DNA of 64,000 bases. Origin: Granulosicoccus sp. (GTDB taxonomy: Bacteria; Pseudomonadota; Gammaproteobacteria; Granulosicoccales; Granulosicoccaceae). The notes under the pieces were generated by a model. That model worked only from the letters and a program-made list of their open reading frames with translations, was not told where the DNA came from and made no database searches. The DNA lies in assembly GCA_023301725.1 (NCBI GenBank), contig JALZUD010000037.1:1-64000 (forward strand), read 5' to 3'. This document shows positions 52,572 through 63,637 of the stretch, one piece after another (positions within the stretch are counted from its first letter, which is position 1; each line of letters starts with the position of its first letter). The translations under genes and the position numbers were made by a program.

Positions 52572-53041
52572 AAATTAATTTCTCAGAAAATATTAGGTGC
52601 TTTTCCTTTTTTACCAGCTTAAAGAAAACCAAGAATTGCTGAGATAGCAACTACCTGTCCATATCTGAGATATTAATAATACAACTATGGCACTTTTCTA
52701 AAGTAAATCGTAAGTGATTGTATTTTATGAGAATGACAAGCTTCGCATGTACGTACGTAGCTTACTTGAAATGAGTGAAATCACGCTCGCATCTACGTAC
52801 GTAGTTTACGTGTAATGAGTGGGATCACATCGAATTCGCGAGTAGTTTGACAGTTGTAGCCAATCTTTGCTAGCTGATGCGTGCTTGCAGATCATCGCCA
52901 ACAAAAAGCTGAATAGGTGAGTTTTGAGTGCCTCAATAGAGTCTATTTTTAAGGCTAATAACAAGCTATTGACCGCTGGCTAGAACAGCAGCTAGAACAG
53001 CAGCCAGAACGAAGGGTGTGGTTCTAGCAATTTTCAAAGTA
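52572..53041. other. 470-bp gap upstream of the TSP3-barrel gene
   Basis: No gene is supported. The region holds a 44-base direct duplication with palindromes (52744-52831). A 12-base tandem pair (GCTAGAACAGCA at 52979-52990 and 52991-53002) with a partial third copy lies near the end of the convergent gene's 3' side. Confidence 0.5.
52744..52831. repeat. Two 44-bp direct repeats, each with a TACGTACGTA palindrome
   Basis: Unit 1 (52744-52787) and unit 2 (52788-52831) share CGCAT-TACGTACGTAG-TTAC and ATGAGTG-ATCAC. The core of unit 2 is the 12-base perfect palindrome CTACGTACGTAG. The pair lies 170-260 bases upstream of the gene at 49947-52571 (minus) and could bind a regulator, two dimers per site. 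Confidence 0.8.
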
Positions 53042-53434
53042 TCAGCCATCGCTATCAATCTGTATCAGCGCTGCAGCCACTGGTCTAAATTCGCTAACAA
53101 GCACACTGTAAGTACGACAGGCTGCTCGCGTGTTCATCACTTCCAATGCGATGCCACGCTTTCGCAACTCAGCCATTAGAGCAAAATCTGGAAAGACGTG
53201 TTCGGAGCCGGTGCCCAACAGGACGATTTCGGGAGATTCTGACTCTTTGCCATCGAAGAGTGGCTCGAAATGCGCCATCGATAGCTCATTCAGTGCACCG
53301 CTAAACCAGTTCTCAATCACGCGGCTCTTTGTGATCAGCAGGTTAGTTTGGTAATCCTGGCCGTTGACGCTCAACACACCATTTCCATAATTACTGATCA
53401 GCTTTTGATCAGAAGACTCAAGTTGCATTTTCAT
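53042..53434 (-). CDS. Mth938-like domain protein (DUF498 / NDUFAF3 family)
   Basis: The 130-residue protein fits the Mth938 family: ISNYGNGVLSVNGQDYQTNLLI, EIVLLGTGSEHVFPD and IALEVMNTRAACRTYSVLVSE. The human relative NDUFAF3 helps assemble complex I, but bacterial members have no settled role. It lies divergent to the homoserine dehydrogenase gene with 91 bases between. Confidence 0.88.
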   Translation of the reverse strand: MKMQLESSDQKLISNYGNGVLSVNGQDYQTNLLITKSRVIENWFSGALNELSMAHFEPLFDGKESESPEIVLLGTGSEHVFPDFALMAELRKRGIALEVMNTRAACRTYSVLVSEFRPVAAALIQIDSDG

Positions 53435-53525
53435 AGCGCTATAATAGCCAGCTTTGTAGTGATTCGTTACTACCTAGCTACATTTTGCCGCAAATGATTA
53501 TGAAACACACATTAAGGATTCCACT

Positions 53526-54851
53526 ATGAAACCAATCAAGATCGGTCTGCTGGGTCTTGGTACTGTAGGCCAAGGTGTTGCGAACATACTAACTCGCAAC
53601 GCTGCTGAAATTGAACGCAGAACCGGCCGGCCTGTGCAGGTTGTTAGTGCTGCAGTGCGCAATCAGGGTAAGGCTGAGGCATTGCAACTTGGCTTGCAAG
53701 TGACTACCGATGCTGCTTCGGTGGTTAACGATCCTCAGATCGACATTATTTGCGAAGCGATTGGCGGTGATGACCCCACGCTTGGCCTTATCGAACAAGC
53801 CCTGTCAAATGGCAAACACGTAATCACCGCTAACAAGGCGCTGGTTGCCGTGCATGGCAACTCGCTATTGAAGCTTGCTCGCGAAAACAATGTGGTTTTA
53901 GCTTTTGAGTCGTCGGTGGCGGGCGGAATTCCAATCATTAAAGCGCTGCGTGAGGGTCTTGCCGCCAATCAGATCGAATGGATTGCTGGAATTATCAACG
54001 GCACAGGTAACTTTATTTTGTCTGAGATGGCTGAAAAGGGCAGAGATTTTGCCGATGTGCTGCAAGAAGCCCAAGAACTCGGTTACGCGGAGGCTGATCC
54101 AACCTTTGACGTTGAAGGCATTGATGCGGCTCATAAGCTCACTATCATGGCATCTATCGCGTTTGGTATGCCGTTGCAATTCGATGCGGTGTACACAGAG
54201 GGCATCAGTGGTGTCACTCGTGAAGATGTCGGTTTTGCAGAAGAGCTCGGGTACCGAATTAAACATCTCGGTGTTGCACGCAAACGCAGCGATGGCATTG
54301 AAATGCGTGTGCACCCAACACTTATTCCTGAAAAACGACTGTTAGCTAACGTCAATGGTGTGATGAACGCCGTACTGGTTAGTGGCGATGCTGTTGGGCC
54401 GACCTTGTACTACGGCCCAGGTGCTGGCTCTGAACCCACCGGATCCTCGCTGGTTGCTGACATCATTGATGTGGTGCGAGCATTCGACGCAAAGCCTGCC
54501 CATCGCGTGCCAGCGCTTGGATTCCAGCATGATGCTTTGAATAACTACACCATGCTCGATACTTCTAACTATCAGTCAGCGTATTACCTGCGGCTGCAAG
54601 TACTTGATCAGCCGGGTGTGATGGCCAATGTGACGAGTATTTTTGGCGAATTGGGCATCAGCATTGAAGCTATCTTGCAGAAAGAACCTGAAGCGGGTCA
54701 TGACACGGCGTCTGATGCTGTAGAGGTCCCTATTATCTTGCTCACAAGGCGCGTACGGGAAGGGCTAATTGAGCAGGCGATTGAGCGAGTGCAGGCTTTA
54801 GAGAGTCTTGTACAGCCGGTGGTGCGCCTGCGAGTCGAATCTTTATCCTGA
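53526..54851 (+). CDS. hom: Homoserine dehydrogenase
   Basis: The 441-residue protein reduces aspartate semialdehyde to homoserine for Thr and Met synthesis. It has the N-terminal NAD(P) motif GLLGLGTVGQGVANIL, the catalytic region (GIINGTGNFILSEM, EAQELGYAEADPTFDVEG) and a C-terminal ACT domain (about 350-440, LDQPGVMANVTSIFGELGISI) for feedback control. It is the stand-alone form, not fused to aspartokinase. AAGGA precedes the ATG. A weak stem-loop GGAGC/GCTCC lies at 54897-54914 after it. Confidence 0.96.
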   Translation: MKPIKIGLLGLGTVGQGVANILTRNAAEIERRTGRPVQVVSAAVRNQGKAEALQLGLQVTTDAASVVNDPQIDIICEAIGGDDPTLGLIEQALSNGKHVITANKALVAVHGNSLLKLARENNVVLAFESSVAGGIPIIKALREGLAANQIEWIAGIINGTGNFILSEMAEKGRDFADVLQEAQELGYAEADPTFDVEGIDAAHKLTIMASIAFGMPLQFDAVYTEGISGVTREDVGFAEELGYRIKHLGVARKRSDGIEMRVHPTLIPEKRLLANVNGVMNAVLVSGDAVGPTLYYGPGAGSEPTGSSLVADIIDVVRAFDAKPAHRVPALGFQHDALNNYTMLDTSNYQSAYYLRLQVLDQPGVMANVTSIFGELGISIEAILQKEPEAGHDTASDAVEVPIILLTRRVREGLIEQAIERVQALESLVQPVVRLRVESLS

Positions 54852-54922
54852 ATATTTTCGCTGTAGGAGCACGCAGCCGTTTCTATTGATGGGCGTGGAG
54901 CTTGGTAAGGCTCCCGTTCATC

Positions 54923-55630
54923 TTAGCTAGCTGCAGGCTGGATCCAATTATCAGCTGGTTCCTGATACGCGTCGTCGAAGTTGCCATACTGATTCAGTAG
55001 TTCGATGTAACTCTCTCGACTGACGGTAGTGGCACCCATGCTGTCCAGATGTTCTGTTTGCAACTGGCAATCAATGAGCTCGTATTTGCCGCACTGCGCC
55101 AGATGCGCAAGCGCCACTTTGGAGGCGTCACGTTCTAGGGAGAACATCGATTCGCCGACGAACACCTTGCCCATTTCAATACCGTACAGTCCGCCAACCA
55201 GTCTGTGGCCTTTCCAGACTTCCAGCGAGCGCGCAATGCCCATCTCATTCAGTGTGCAATAAGCCTCCAGCATCTCGTCAGTAACCCAAGTGCCCGTGCT
55301 GCCTTTGCGAGGCGCACCACATTGTTTCATCACTTCCCGGTAGGCCAGGTTTTCAGTGACTTCAAATTGGCCACTGCGAATAGTTTTACCCAGACTACGC
55401 GTGACGCGCAGTTCTGCTGGCCAAATGATGCATCGTGGGTCTGGAGACCACCACAAGACAGGCTCTCCCGCCTCGTACCAAGGAAAAATTCCGGCTCTGT
55501 ATGCTGCCCGCAGCCGCCTAGGTCGGAGGTTTCCACCGGCCATAAGCAAGCCATTGGGCTCGCTCAGTGCTGTGCTCACCGATGGGAAGGGCGTCAAGTT
55601 GTCATCGGGCGCCACGAACGGAATAGGCAT
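54923..55630 (-). CDS. aat: Leucyl/phenylalanyl-tRNA-protein transferase
   Basis: The 235-residue protein adds Leu or Phe to proteins with N-terminal Lys or Arg, marking them for ClpAP. It shows the family motifs GLLMAGGNLRPRRLRAAYRAGIF-PWY, LWWSPDPRCII and VGGLYGIEMGKVFVGESMF-S. It is followed upstream on the same strand by the FemAB-like gene, 14 bases away, so both likely form one operon. Confidence 0.95.
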   Translation of the reverse strand: MPIPFVAPDDNLTPFPSVSTALSEPNGLLMAGGNLRPRRLRAAYRAGIFPWYEAGEPVLWWSPDPRCIIWPAELRVTRSLGKTIRSGQFEVTENLAYREVMKQCGAPRKGSTGTWVTDEMLEAYCTLNEMGIARSLEVWKGHRLVGGLYGIEMGKVFVGESMFSLERDASKVALAHLAQCGKYELIDCQLQTEHLDSMGATTVSRESYIELLNQYGNFDDAYQEPADNWIQPAAS

Positions 55631-55644
55631 TATGAGTCGCTAGT

Positions 55645-56946
55645 TTACTTCTCGTGACTGAAAGGTAACAAATCCGAGAGCCCAATGCACCTTTGTTCTA
55701 CATGAGATGTCTCTTGTAATAAGAAATTTGCTATAGCGTCACGAAACTGTGGGTGGCGAATGTAGTGGGCAGAGCGCGTAATGGTAGGTTCAAATCCGCG
55801 CGTTATCTTGTGTTCTCCTTGAGCACCGGGTTCAAAATTTGTGATGTGGTTGGCAATACAGAACTCAATCCCTTGATAGTAGCAGGCTTCGAAATGCAGA
55901 CAGTGGTGCTCAGCTCTGCAGCCCCAGAAACGTCCGTAGAGTGTATTTGCCCCGATAAACATGATTGAGCAGGCCACTGGCCAGTCAGAATTTTCATCGC
56001 TGGGGTCGTAGGCGAAGACGATGAGTACCTGATCGCCCATTAATCGGCCGATGGTTTCGAAGAATTTCAAGGTTAATGAGGGGTTGCCCCACTTGCGATC
56101 GAACGTGGAGCAATAAAATTCATGCACCCAAGCCCACTCTTCAACGCTCAAGGAGCTGCCTCTGCGTTGTTCTAGTCGGAGCTGGGCATCGCTCACATAA
56201 CGTCGCTCACGACGGATAGTTTTACGGCGTTTGGCGGTGCAACGAGCCAGAAAGTCGTCAAAATCGGCGTAATCGCGGTTGTGCCAATGATATTGGCAGT
56301 CAAGGCGGGCCAGATGATCAGTGGCGGGCTGAGCGCGATTGATCTCTTCTAATTCTGCGTCCGCGTCTGAATTCGTGTCGACATCTGTATCTTCTTCGTC
56401 TGTGTCGGCCCGATCAGCACGCTTGGCTTTCACTGCCGGCGCATTGGCGCATAAAACACGGCTTTCGTCTTCAGTGACAAAAAGGAAATGTGCGCCAGAA
56501 AATTCTTGGCTATCGGCGTATTGCCGAATGGCTGTGGCTAATAATTCAACAGTGGCCTTGAAGGGTTGGTCGGCTCGGCTTAGAAGTCGCCTCCCGGTTA
56601 CTGGCGTGAAAGGAATGCTGGACACCAGCTTAGGGTAATAGTCCATTTGGTGTCGTTCGTAGGCTTCTGCCCAGGACCAGTCAAAAACGAATTCACCACG
56701 AGAATTCGTTTTAATGTAGGTCGGAGCCGCGCCCACAAGCTCTTTAGTCTTGTCTGGGTTTATCTGCCACAGCAAAAAGTAGCGAGGATACCAACCCGTG
56801 TAGTCACCTAGACATCCACACACATCAAGTGTGTGCAGAAATTCGTGGCGCAGAAACGGGTTGCCATCGTCGTTAAGGCCATTCCAGCTGGTCGCGGACA
56901 CCTCCGACAGGCTATCGGTGACTTCAATTTGCAGCTCAACATTCAT
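55645..56946 (-). CDS. FemAB/GNAT-like protein (PF04339 type) with acidic insert
   Basis: The product is about 433 residues. Motifs LNDDGNPFLRHEFLHTLD near the start, HWHNRDYADFDDFLARC, RKTIRRERRYV and the end GLxFEACYYQGIEFCI-type block FEACYYQGIEFCIANH-I with FEPGAQGEHK fit the FemAB-like acyltransferase family of Gammaproteobacteria. Activity is untested in most members. Around residues 180-205 there is an acidic Asp/Glu/Thr-rich insert (TDEEDTDVDTNSDADAELEE). ATG 56946 is chosen over 56967 by family start, though neither ribosome site is strong. It precedes aat in an operon. Confidence 0.85.
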   Translation of the reverse strand: MNVELQIEVTDSLSEVSATSWNGLNDDGNPFLRHEFLHTLDVCGCLGDYTGWYPRYFLLWQINPDKTKELVGAAPTYIKTNSRGEFVFDWSWAEAYERHQMDYYPKLVSSIPFTPVTGRRLLSRADQPFKATVELLATAIRQYADSQEFSGAHFLFVTEDESRVLCANAPAVKAKRADRADTDEEDTDVDTNSDADAELEEINRAQPATDHLARLDCQYHWHNRDYADFDDFLARCTAKRRKTIRRERRYVSDAQLRLEQRRGSSLSVEEWAWVHEFYCSTFDRKWGNPSLTLKFFETIGRLMGDQVLIVFAYDPSDENSDWPVACSIMFIGANTLYGRFWGCRAEHHCLHFEACYYQGIEFCIANHITNFEPGAQGEHKITRGFEPTITRSAHYIRHPQFRDAIANFLLQETSHVEQRCIGLSDLLPFSHEK

Positions 56947-57044
56947 GGCGATTCTTACGACAGGCAAGCCAGAACGGCCTGCCTGTTTACACGTTCATTC
57001 ACAAATAAACGATTGTCTGGCAATTCATTGATTCTCAAGCTGAT

Positions 57045-58100
<1,056 letters not shown>

Positions 58101-58149
58101 TTAGTTCGTCCAAGTCATACGCTGTATCAATTCTACCCGGGACAGTTTT

Positions 58150-61089
58150 TTGCCTCAAGCCACCAAAAAGCGTGCAGCGACAGCGCGTCGTAAAAAAGCA
58201 CCAGTTGCGCGTAAAGCCACCGCAGCCAACAACAGCTCGAGTCGGGTCGCCAGTAGACGCGCCAAGGCGAGCAAGCGTGCGCCTGCTGCTGTGAAAAATT
58301 CTTTGAGCGCCCGTGAACAGGCTGCTGCAAATCTGGTACGAACCGCATCTTTGGGCCACATGGCCAGATTGTTTCGCGAAGTGGCTGGCATTATTTTATT
58401 GTTTGGTGCCTTGATTGCCGTTCTGTCTCTGCTCAGTTTCAACCCAAACGATCCCGGTTGGTCACAAACGGGTGGGGGTAGTGATGTACAAAACAGCATG
58501 GGGCGTGTTGGTGCCTGGTTCGCTGATGTCAGCATGTACCTGTTCGGATTTATGGCGTACCTGATACCGATGGTGCTGGGTGTTGCAGGTTGGCTCTTGT
58601 TTCGAAACCATCGCCGTTCTACCGATGCTTACCGTCCTTTCGTGTTTGTGCGTTTCATCGGCGTAGCTCTGATGCTCATCAGTGCCAGTGCCTTAGCTGA
58701 TTTGCATTTTGGTGTGCCTGAGGGTGCGTTGCCTAACGGGTCGTTTGGTGGGGGAGTGATGGGGACGGCGGTTGCGTGGCGTCTTGTGCCGTTTTTGCAA
58801 CATCTTGGCACCACGTTGACTTTGCTGGCGTTGTTTTTCAGCAGCATGACGCTGGCTTTTGGAACCTCTTGGCTACAGTTAATCGAATGGATAGGTGGGG
58901 CAGTGGTGCGAGTTATTGATGGCATCAAAAGGCGCTTCGCAGCACTAACAGAGGCCCATGATGAACACAGCCGAATGCTGGCTGCTGATCGGGAGCGTAA
59001 GGCGCACCTGAAGGCAAAGACCTTAGAGGCTACTCGGCCTTTCACGCGGAAGCCGGCTAATAAAGCCACAGCGCGGAACGCGAAAAAGAAATCGCTGGCA
59101 GCTGATCCCTTGCTGGATATTGAAGCTGAGACTGAGGCTGTAGATGACGCCACTTTAGACCTACCTGGTATGGGTGCAGCGCTTGCCATGGCACGTGAAA
59201 AGGCATTAGACAAAGCCAGATTGCCGCAGGAGCTGGTGGGTAAGGCGGCGACCAAAGTGAGCAAGGTCGCCCGAGGCGTTGACAAGCTTGACGTGCTGGG
59301 TGAGTCGGTTGGCGATGCTGATGCCTTACTGGACAACGAATTCGATCAAACGGTTCAGATCGATCGCGAGACATTAGACGCTCTGCAATCGATTCATAAG
59401 CCGCTCGAAGTGAAAGATGAAAAGCTCGCTGGCAAAAGCCTTGCTAAACAGGCCGCCCAAAAAACAGATAGTGACAAGATTGAGCATGAGGTCATCCTGC
59501 CCACTATTGATCCAACGGCTCCTAAAAAGAAAATCGCCATCAAGCCTCGTGTTGCAGATCAGAAGCAAGCCAAGCTCTACCTGGATGTTCCCGATTCTGA
59601 TCTACCGCCTTTGTCCTTGTTAGATACACCAGCACCGCAGCGGCCCGGCTTCTCTGAAGCTGATCTTGAAGCCTTGTCTCGATTGCTGGAAGAAAAACTG
59701 GCAGAGTTCAGAATTCAGGTAGAGGTTGTTGCTGTGCATCCTGGTCCTGTCATTACCCGATTCGAGATGGAACTGGCTCCGGGCATCAAAGCGAGTCGCA
59801 TTACCGGGCTTTCTCAAGATATTGCGCGTTCCATGTCGCTAACCAGTGTTCGTGTCGTTGAAGTTATTGCGGGTAAGTCGACCATTGGTATTGAGGTGCC
59901 AAACGATCATCGCGAAATTGTTCAGCTCACAGAGATGCTGCAATCAGATCAGTACCTTGAAAAGCAATCGCCCCTAACGTTGGCTCTGGGTAAGGACATC
60001 AGTGGAACATCGGTCACTGCTGATTTGGGTCGAATGCCGCATCTACTGGTGGCTGGTACAACGGGCTCTGGTAAATCTGTCGCCGTCAACTCCATGTTAA
60101 TCAGTCTTTTATACAAGGCGACGGCCAAGGATGTTCGCTTGATCCTTATTGACCCGAAAATGCTTGAGCTCAATGTCTACGACGGCATTCCTCATTTGCT
60201 CACGCCGGTGGTCACTGATATGAAGGAGGCTGCAAATGCGTTGCGCTGGTGTGTAGGTGAGATGGAAAGGCGCTACACGGTTATGGCTGCGTTGAAAGTA
60301 CGCAACATTGCTGGTTACAACAAAAAAGTGAATGAGGCTATCGAGAAAGGCACGCCTCTTGTCGATCCTTTATGGGAAGCAGAACTATCACTGAACCCAT
60401 CAGGACCGCCGCCTACGCTCGAACCCATGCCGTTCATTGTGGTTGTGGTGGATGAGTTCGCAGACATGATGATGCAGGTGGGCAAAAAGGCAGAAGAGCT
60501 CATAGCGCGAATTGCGCAAAAAGCGCGCGCCGCTGGTATTCATCTTATTCTGGCTACACAGCGCCCATCGGTCGACGTCATCACCGGTTTGATCAAAGCC
60601 AATGTGCCAACGCGTATCGCTTTTCAGGTGTCCTCAAAGATCGACTCACGCACCATCCTCGATCAGGGTGGTGCCGAATCATTGCTCGGTAACGGCGACA
60701 TGTTGTATTTGCCGCCGGGTACAGCGCTGCCCGTGCGAGTTCATGGCGCTTTCGTCGATGACCATGAAGTGCAAAACGTTATCGCGCACATTAAGGAGAC
60801 TGGAGAGCCTAATTACATTGATGAAATTCTGCAGGAGAGTCAGGTCGCAATTCCAGGTATCTCAGGTGGTGAGTCCGAAGGTGGTGGTGGCGAGTCAGAT
60901 GCGTTGTACGACCAAGCTGTGGGCATTGTGCTTGAATCACGCAAGGCGTCAATTTCCTACGTGCAGCGACGCTTGAAGATCGGTTATAACCGCGCAGCAC
61001 GTATGATTGAAGAGATGGAAGCTGCAGGCGTTGTCAGTACGGTACAAGGTAGTGGCACCCGAGAAGTTCTGGCACCACCACCTGGATAA
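58150..61089 (+). CDS. ftsK: DNA translocase FtsK
   Basis: The 979-residue protein starts with a basic Lys/Arg/Ala-rich tail. Four to five membrane helices follow (about 70-235), then a charged linker (about 250-490) and the motor (about 500-880). The motor has Walker [13 protein letters not shown] and Walker [14 protein letters not shown]. The C-terminal winged-helix gamma domain (about 915-975, [23 protein letters not shown]) reads KOPS. It pumps chromosome DNA at the division septum. The start is TTG 58150; no ATG precedes the basic tail. It is followed by lolA after one base. Confidence 0.95.
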   Translation: MPQATKKRAATARRKKAPVARKATAANNSSSRVASRRAKASKRAPAAVKNSLSAREQAAANLVRTASLGHMARLFREVAGIILLFGALIAVLSLLSFNPNDPGWSQTGGGSDVQNSMGRVGAWFADVSMYLFGFMAYLIPMVLGVAGWLLFRNHRRSTDAYRPFVFVRFIGVALMLISASALADLHFGVPEGALPNGSFGGGVMGTAVAWRLVPFLQHLGTTLTLLALFFSSMTLAFGTSWLQLIEWIGGAVVRVIDGIKRRFAALTEAHDEHSRMLAADRERKAHLKAKTLEATRPFTRKPANKATARNAKKKSLAADPLLDIEAETEAVDDATLDLPGMGAALAMAREKALDKARLPQELVGKAATKVSKVARGVDKLDVLGESVGDADALLDNEFDQTVQIDRETLDALQSIHKPLEVKDEKLAGKSLAKQAAQKTDSDKIEHEVILPTIDPTAPKKKIAIKPRVADQKQAKLYLDVPDSDLPPLSLLDTPAPQRPGFSEADLEALSRLLEEKLAEFRIQVEVVAVHPGPVITRFEMELAPGIKASRITGLSQDIARSMSLTSVRVVEVIAGKSTIGIEVPNDHREIVQLTEMLQSDQYLEKQSPLTLALGKDISGTSVTADLGRMPHLLVAGTTGSGKSVAVNSMLISLLYKATAKDVRLILIDPKMLELNVYDGIPHLLTPVVTDMKEAANALRWCVGEMERRYTVMAALKVRNIAGYNKKVNEAIEKGTPLVDPLWEAELSLNPSGPPPTLEPMPFIVVVVDEFADMMMQVGKKAEELIARIAQKARAAGIHLILATQRPSVDVITGLIKANVPTRIAFQVSSKIDSRTILDQGGAESLLGNGDMLYLPPGTALPVRVHGAFVDDHEVQNVIAHIKETGEPNYIDEILQESQVAIPGISGGESEGGGGESDALYDQAVGIVLESRKASISYVQRRLKIGYNRAARMIEEMEAAGVVSTVQGSGTREVLAPPPG

Positions 61090-61090
61090 A

Positions 61091-61756
61091 ATGAAAATGA
61101 TGACTCCGTGTTTTGTTTACCGCTCTGGAATAGCACTTCTGGCTTGTTTAGTGCTTTGCGGTTCGTTGCTCTTTGGTTCTGCACGTGCGGATGAAGCGGC
61201 CGTTGCCACGCTTGAGCAATTCATTCAATCGTTGGAGACTTTTGAAGCCACTTTTGAGCAAACGCTCTATAGCGAGAACGGGGAAGAACTCAAGTCTTCT
61301 ACCGGCAGTATTCAGCTTAAGCGTCCTGCACGTTTTGTCTGGATATACGACGCCCCAGAGCCACAGCGAATTGTTGCAGATGGGCAGCGTGTCTGGCTGT
61401 ACGATCCTGATCTTGAACAAGTCACGGTCAACGAGATTGACAACCGGATCAACGGCACACCGTTGCAGATCCTAATGAATGCTGACCCTTTATCGGAGGG
61501 TTTTAAGGTTGAATCCTTGGGCGAGTCAGACAATATCGAGTGGTTTTCATTAACGCCGCTTACCGAAGCCTCGGATTTTGAGCAGGTGTTCATCGGCCTG
61601 CAGGGTGATGCGCTGGCTGCTATGGAATTACGCGACAGCTTTGGCCAAGCTACACAGATAGTTCTGGACAATTTCACTACAGAAATTGAGTTAGACGATG
61701 CTTTGTTTGAATTTGTTGTGCCTGAGGGTGTGGATGTCATAGGCCTGGATGAATAG
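61091..61756 (+). CDS. lolA: Outer-membrane lipoprotein chaperone LolA
   Basis: The 221-residue product has a signal peptide (about 1-31, ending SARADE) and the LolA fold: FEATFEQTLYSENGEEL, GSIQLKRPARFVWIYDAPEPQ, DGQRVWLYDPDLEQVTV. It carries lipoproteins from the LolCDE complex to LolB. ATG 61091 follows the ftsK stop by one base, and the stop overlaps rarA by eight bases. The frame is open further upstream inside ftsK, but that would remove the signal peptide from the N-terminus. Confidence 0.94.
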   Translation: MKMMTPCFVYRSGIALLACLVLCGSLLFGSARADEAAVATLEQFIQSLETFEATFEQTLYSENGEELKSSTGSIQLKRPARFVWIYDAPEPQRIVADGQRVWLYDPDLEQVTVNEIDNRINGTPLQILMNADPLSEGFKVESLGESDNIEWFSLTPLTEASDFEQVFIGLQGDALAAMELRDSFGQATQIVLDNFTTEIELDDALFEFVVPEGVDVIGLDE

Positions 61757-63095
61757 TTCGCTCGAACTGTTCGGTGCTGATGATTCGGTTAGGCCGCTAG
61801 CTGATAGGTTGAGGCCCAAGTGCCTTGACGAATTCGTTGGGCAGGCTCATTTGCTGGGTCCCGACAGCACATTGCGTCAGGCGATTGAACGTAATCGTTT
61901 GCACTCAATGATTTTCTGGGGGCCGCCTGGCACCGGTAAAACTACGTTGGCCCGCATGATTGCTCATCGCTGTGATGCCCATTTTATGAGTATTTCCGCT
62001 GTATTGGCAGGGGTTAAAGATATTCGCGAAAAAGTGGCCGAGGCGCGTGAACGCCTCAATGGCAATGGGCAACGAAGCGTTTTATTCGTAGATGAAGTAC
62101 ATCGGTTTAATAAATCTCAACAAGATGCGTTTTTACCGCATATAGAAGATGGCACCTTGTTCTTTGTTGGAGCCACGACTGAAAATCCGTCATTCGAGCT
62201 CAACAATGCCTTGCTGTCCAGAGTGCGGGTTTACGTGCTCAAACACCTTGAAAAAACAGATTTACGGCAAGTAATAGATAGAGCATTGCAAGATAGTGAG
62301 CACGGACTTGGGCAACGATCGTTGAAAATGCATGAGGAATACAGAGATCTACTGGCGGCCACAGCTGATGGTGATGCAAGGCATGCGTTAGTGTTGCTTG
62401 AGCTTGCATCTGATTGTGCTCGCCAAGAAGGGGATCATCACGTCATTGATGAGGCCGTTATCAAGGAAGTTACGCGAGATAGCTTTCGCCAGTTCGATAA
62501 GGGCGGGGATCATTTCTACGATCAGATTTCGGCCTTGCACAAGAGTATGCGTGGCTCTGATCCCGACGCTGCCCTTTACTGGTTCTGTCGCATGCTCGAT
62601 GGTGGCTGTGACCCTCTTTATATCGCTCGCCGTGTTTTACGTTTTGCGTCGGAGGATATTGGCAATGCTGATCCCCGGGCAGCACAATACGCTTTGTACG
62701 CCTGGGATACTTATCAGCGTTTGGGCAGTCCTGAAGGCGATTTGGCCATCGCACATGCCATCGTGTTTATGAGTTGTGCGCCGAAGAGTAACGCGGTGTA
62801 CGTGGCGTTTAAAGAAGCGATGAAGTTTGTACGCGAGCAAGGCAATCAGCCTGTGCCCGTGAGCTTACGCAACGCGCCCACCAAGCTTATGAAGGAGTTA
62901 GGACACGGTGAGGGCTATCGTTACGCGCACGATGAAGTGGACGGGTTTGCAGCAGGTGCTCATTATTTCCCCGATACTCTGCCTGCACAACAGTTTTACG
63001 AGCCACAAGCAAAGGGTCTGGAAATTAAAATCGGTGAGCGCTTGGCTGAACTTCGTAAACGTAATTTGCATTCTTCTAACAATGAGAACGGATAA
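61749..63095 (+). CDS. rarA: Replication-associated recombination protein RarA (MgsA)
   Basis: The 448-residue AAA+ ATPase has Walker A WGPPGTGKTTLARM, Walker B VLFVDEVHRFNKSQQD and sensor 1 FVGATTENPSFELN, all typical of RarA/WRNIP1. The C-terminal half (FYDQISALHKSMRGSDPDAA, RRVLRFASEDIGNAD) is the tetramerisation domain. It acts at stalled forks with SSB. The order ftsK-lolA-rarA matches many Gammaproteobacteria. The gene overlaps lolA by eight bases. Confidence 0.95.
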   Translation: MNSSLELFGADDSVRPLADRLRPKCLDEFVGQAHLLGPDSTLRQAIERNRLHSMIFWGPPGTGKTTLARMIAHRCDAHFMSISAVLAGVKDIREKVAEARERLNGNGQRSVLFVDEVHRFNKSQQDAFLPHIEDGTLFFVGATTENPSFELNNALLSRVRVYVLKHLEKTDLRQVIDRALQDSEHGLGQRSLKMHEEYRDLLAATADGDARHALVLLELASDCARQEGDHHVIDEAVIKEVTRDSFRQFDKGGDHFYDQISALHKSMRGSDPDAALYWFCRMLDGGCDPLYIARRVLRFASEDIGNADPRAAQYALYAWDTYQRLGSPEGDLAIAHAIVFMSCAPKSNAVYVAFKEAMKFVREQGNQPVPVSLRNAPTKLMKELGHGEGYRYAHDEVDGFAAGAHYFPDTLPAQQFYEPQAKGLEIKIGERLAELRKRNLHSSNNENG

Positions 63096-63100
63096 GAACA

Positions 63101-63607
63101 ATGATTGAATTCGCTCTGGCTGACTGGGACAATCGTGACGACCGCGTCGCGGTGGTGCAACTACTGCAAGCCTATGCCATGCACCCTATGGGTGGTGCTG
63201 AACCATTGAACGATTATGCGTCTTTGAATTTACCAGATGCAATGGCTGCTATGCCGGGTGCATTCTCAGTTATCGGTTGGCAAATCGAGGATGATGGGGA
63301 TCGGCGGCCAGTGGCACTAGCGAACTGTTTCACAGCAATGTCTACATTTGCTTGTCAGCCACTAATCAATATTCATGACCTGTACGTTGCTGACGTTGCC
63401 AGAGGTACTGGCGCCGGACAGGGGATACTGAATTTTGTTGAAAGCGAGGCCGGTAAACGCAAGTGTTGCAAAATCACGTTAGAGGTACTCACTGGCAACG
63501 ACGTAGCACTTAGTGCCTATGAACGCTTTGGCTTTGAAAAATACACAATGAATGATACATCCGGGCACGCTCTTTTTATGCACAAGAAAATTGCTGAGCC
63601 TACATGA
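63101..63607 (+). CDS. GNAT-family N-acetyltransferase
   Basis: The 168-residue protein has the GNAT acetyl-CoA motif variant HDLYVADVARGTGAGQGILN, then CCKITLEVLTGNDVALSAYERFGF. The V/I-x-x-x-x-R-x-x-G-x-G/A pattern is recognisable. The acceptor substrate is unknown. It starts five bases after the rarA stop, so it is likely the last gene of the ftsK operon. Confidence 0.85.
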   Translation: MIEFALADWDNRDDRVAVVQLLQAYAMHPMGGAEPLNDYASLNLPDAMAAMPGAFSVIGWQIEDDGDRRPVALANCFTAMSTFACQPLINIHDLYVADVARGTGAGQGILNFVESEAGKRKCCKITLEVLTGNDVALSAYERFGFEKYTMNDTSGHALFMHKKIAEPT

Positions 63608-63637
63608 ATCAATTCAGTTCTTAAGGACAGTTTATCA

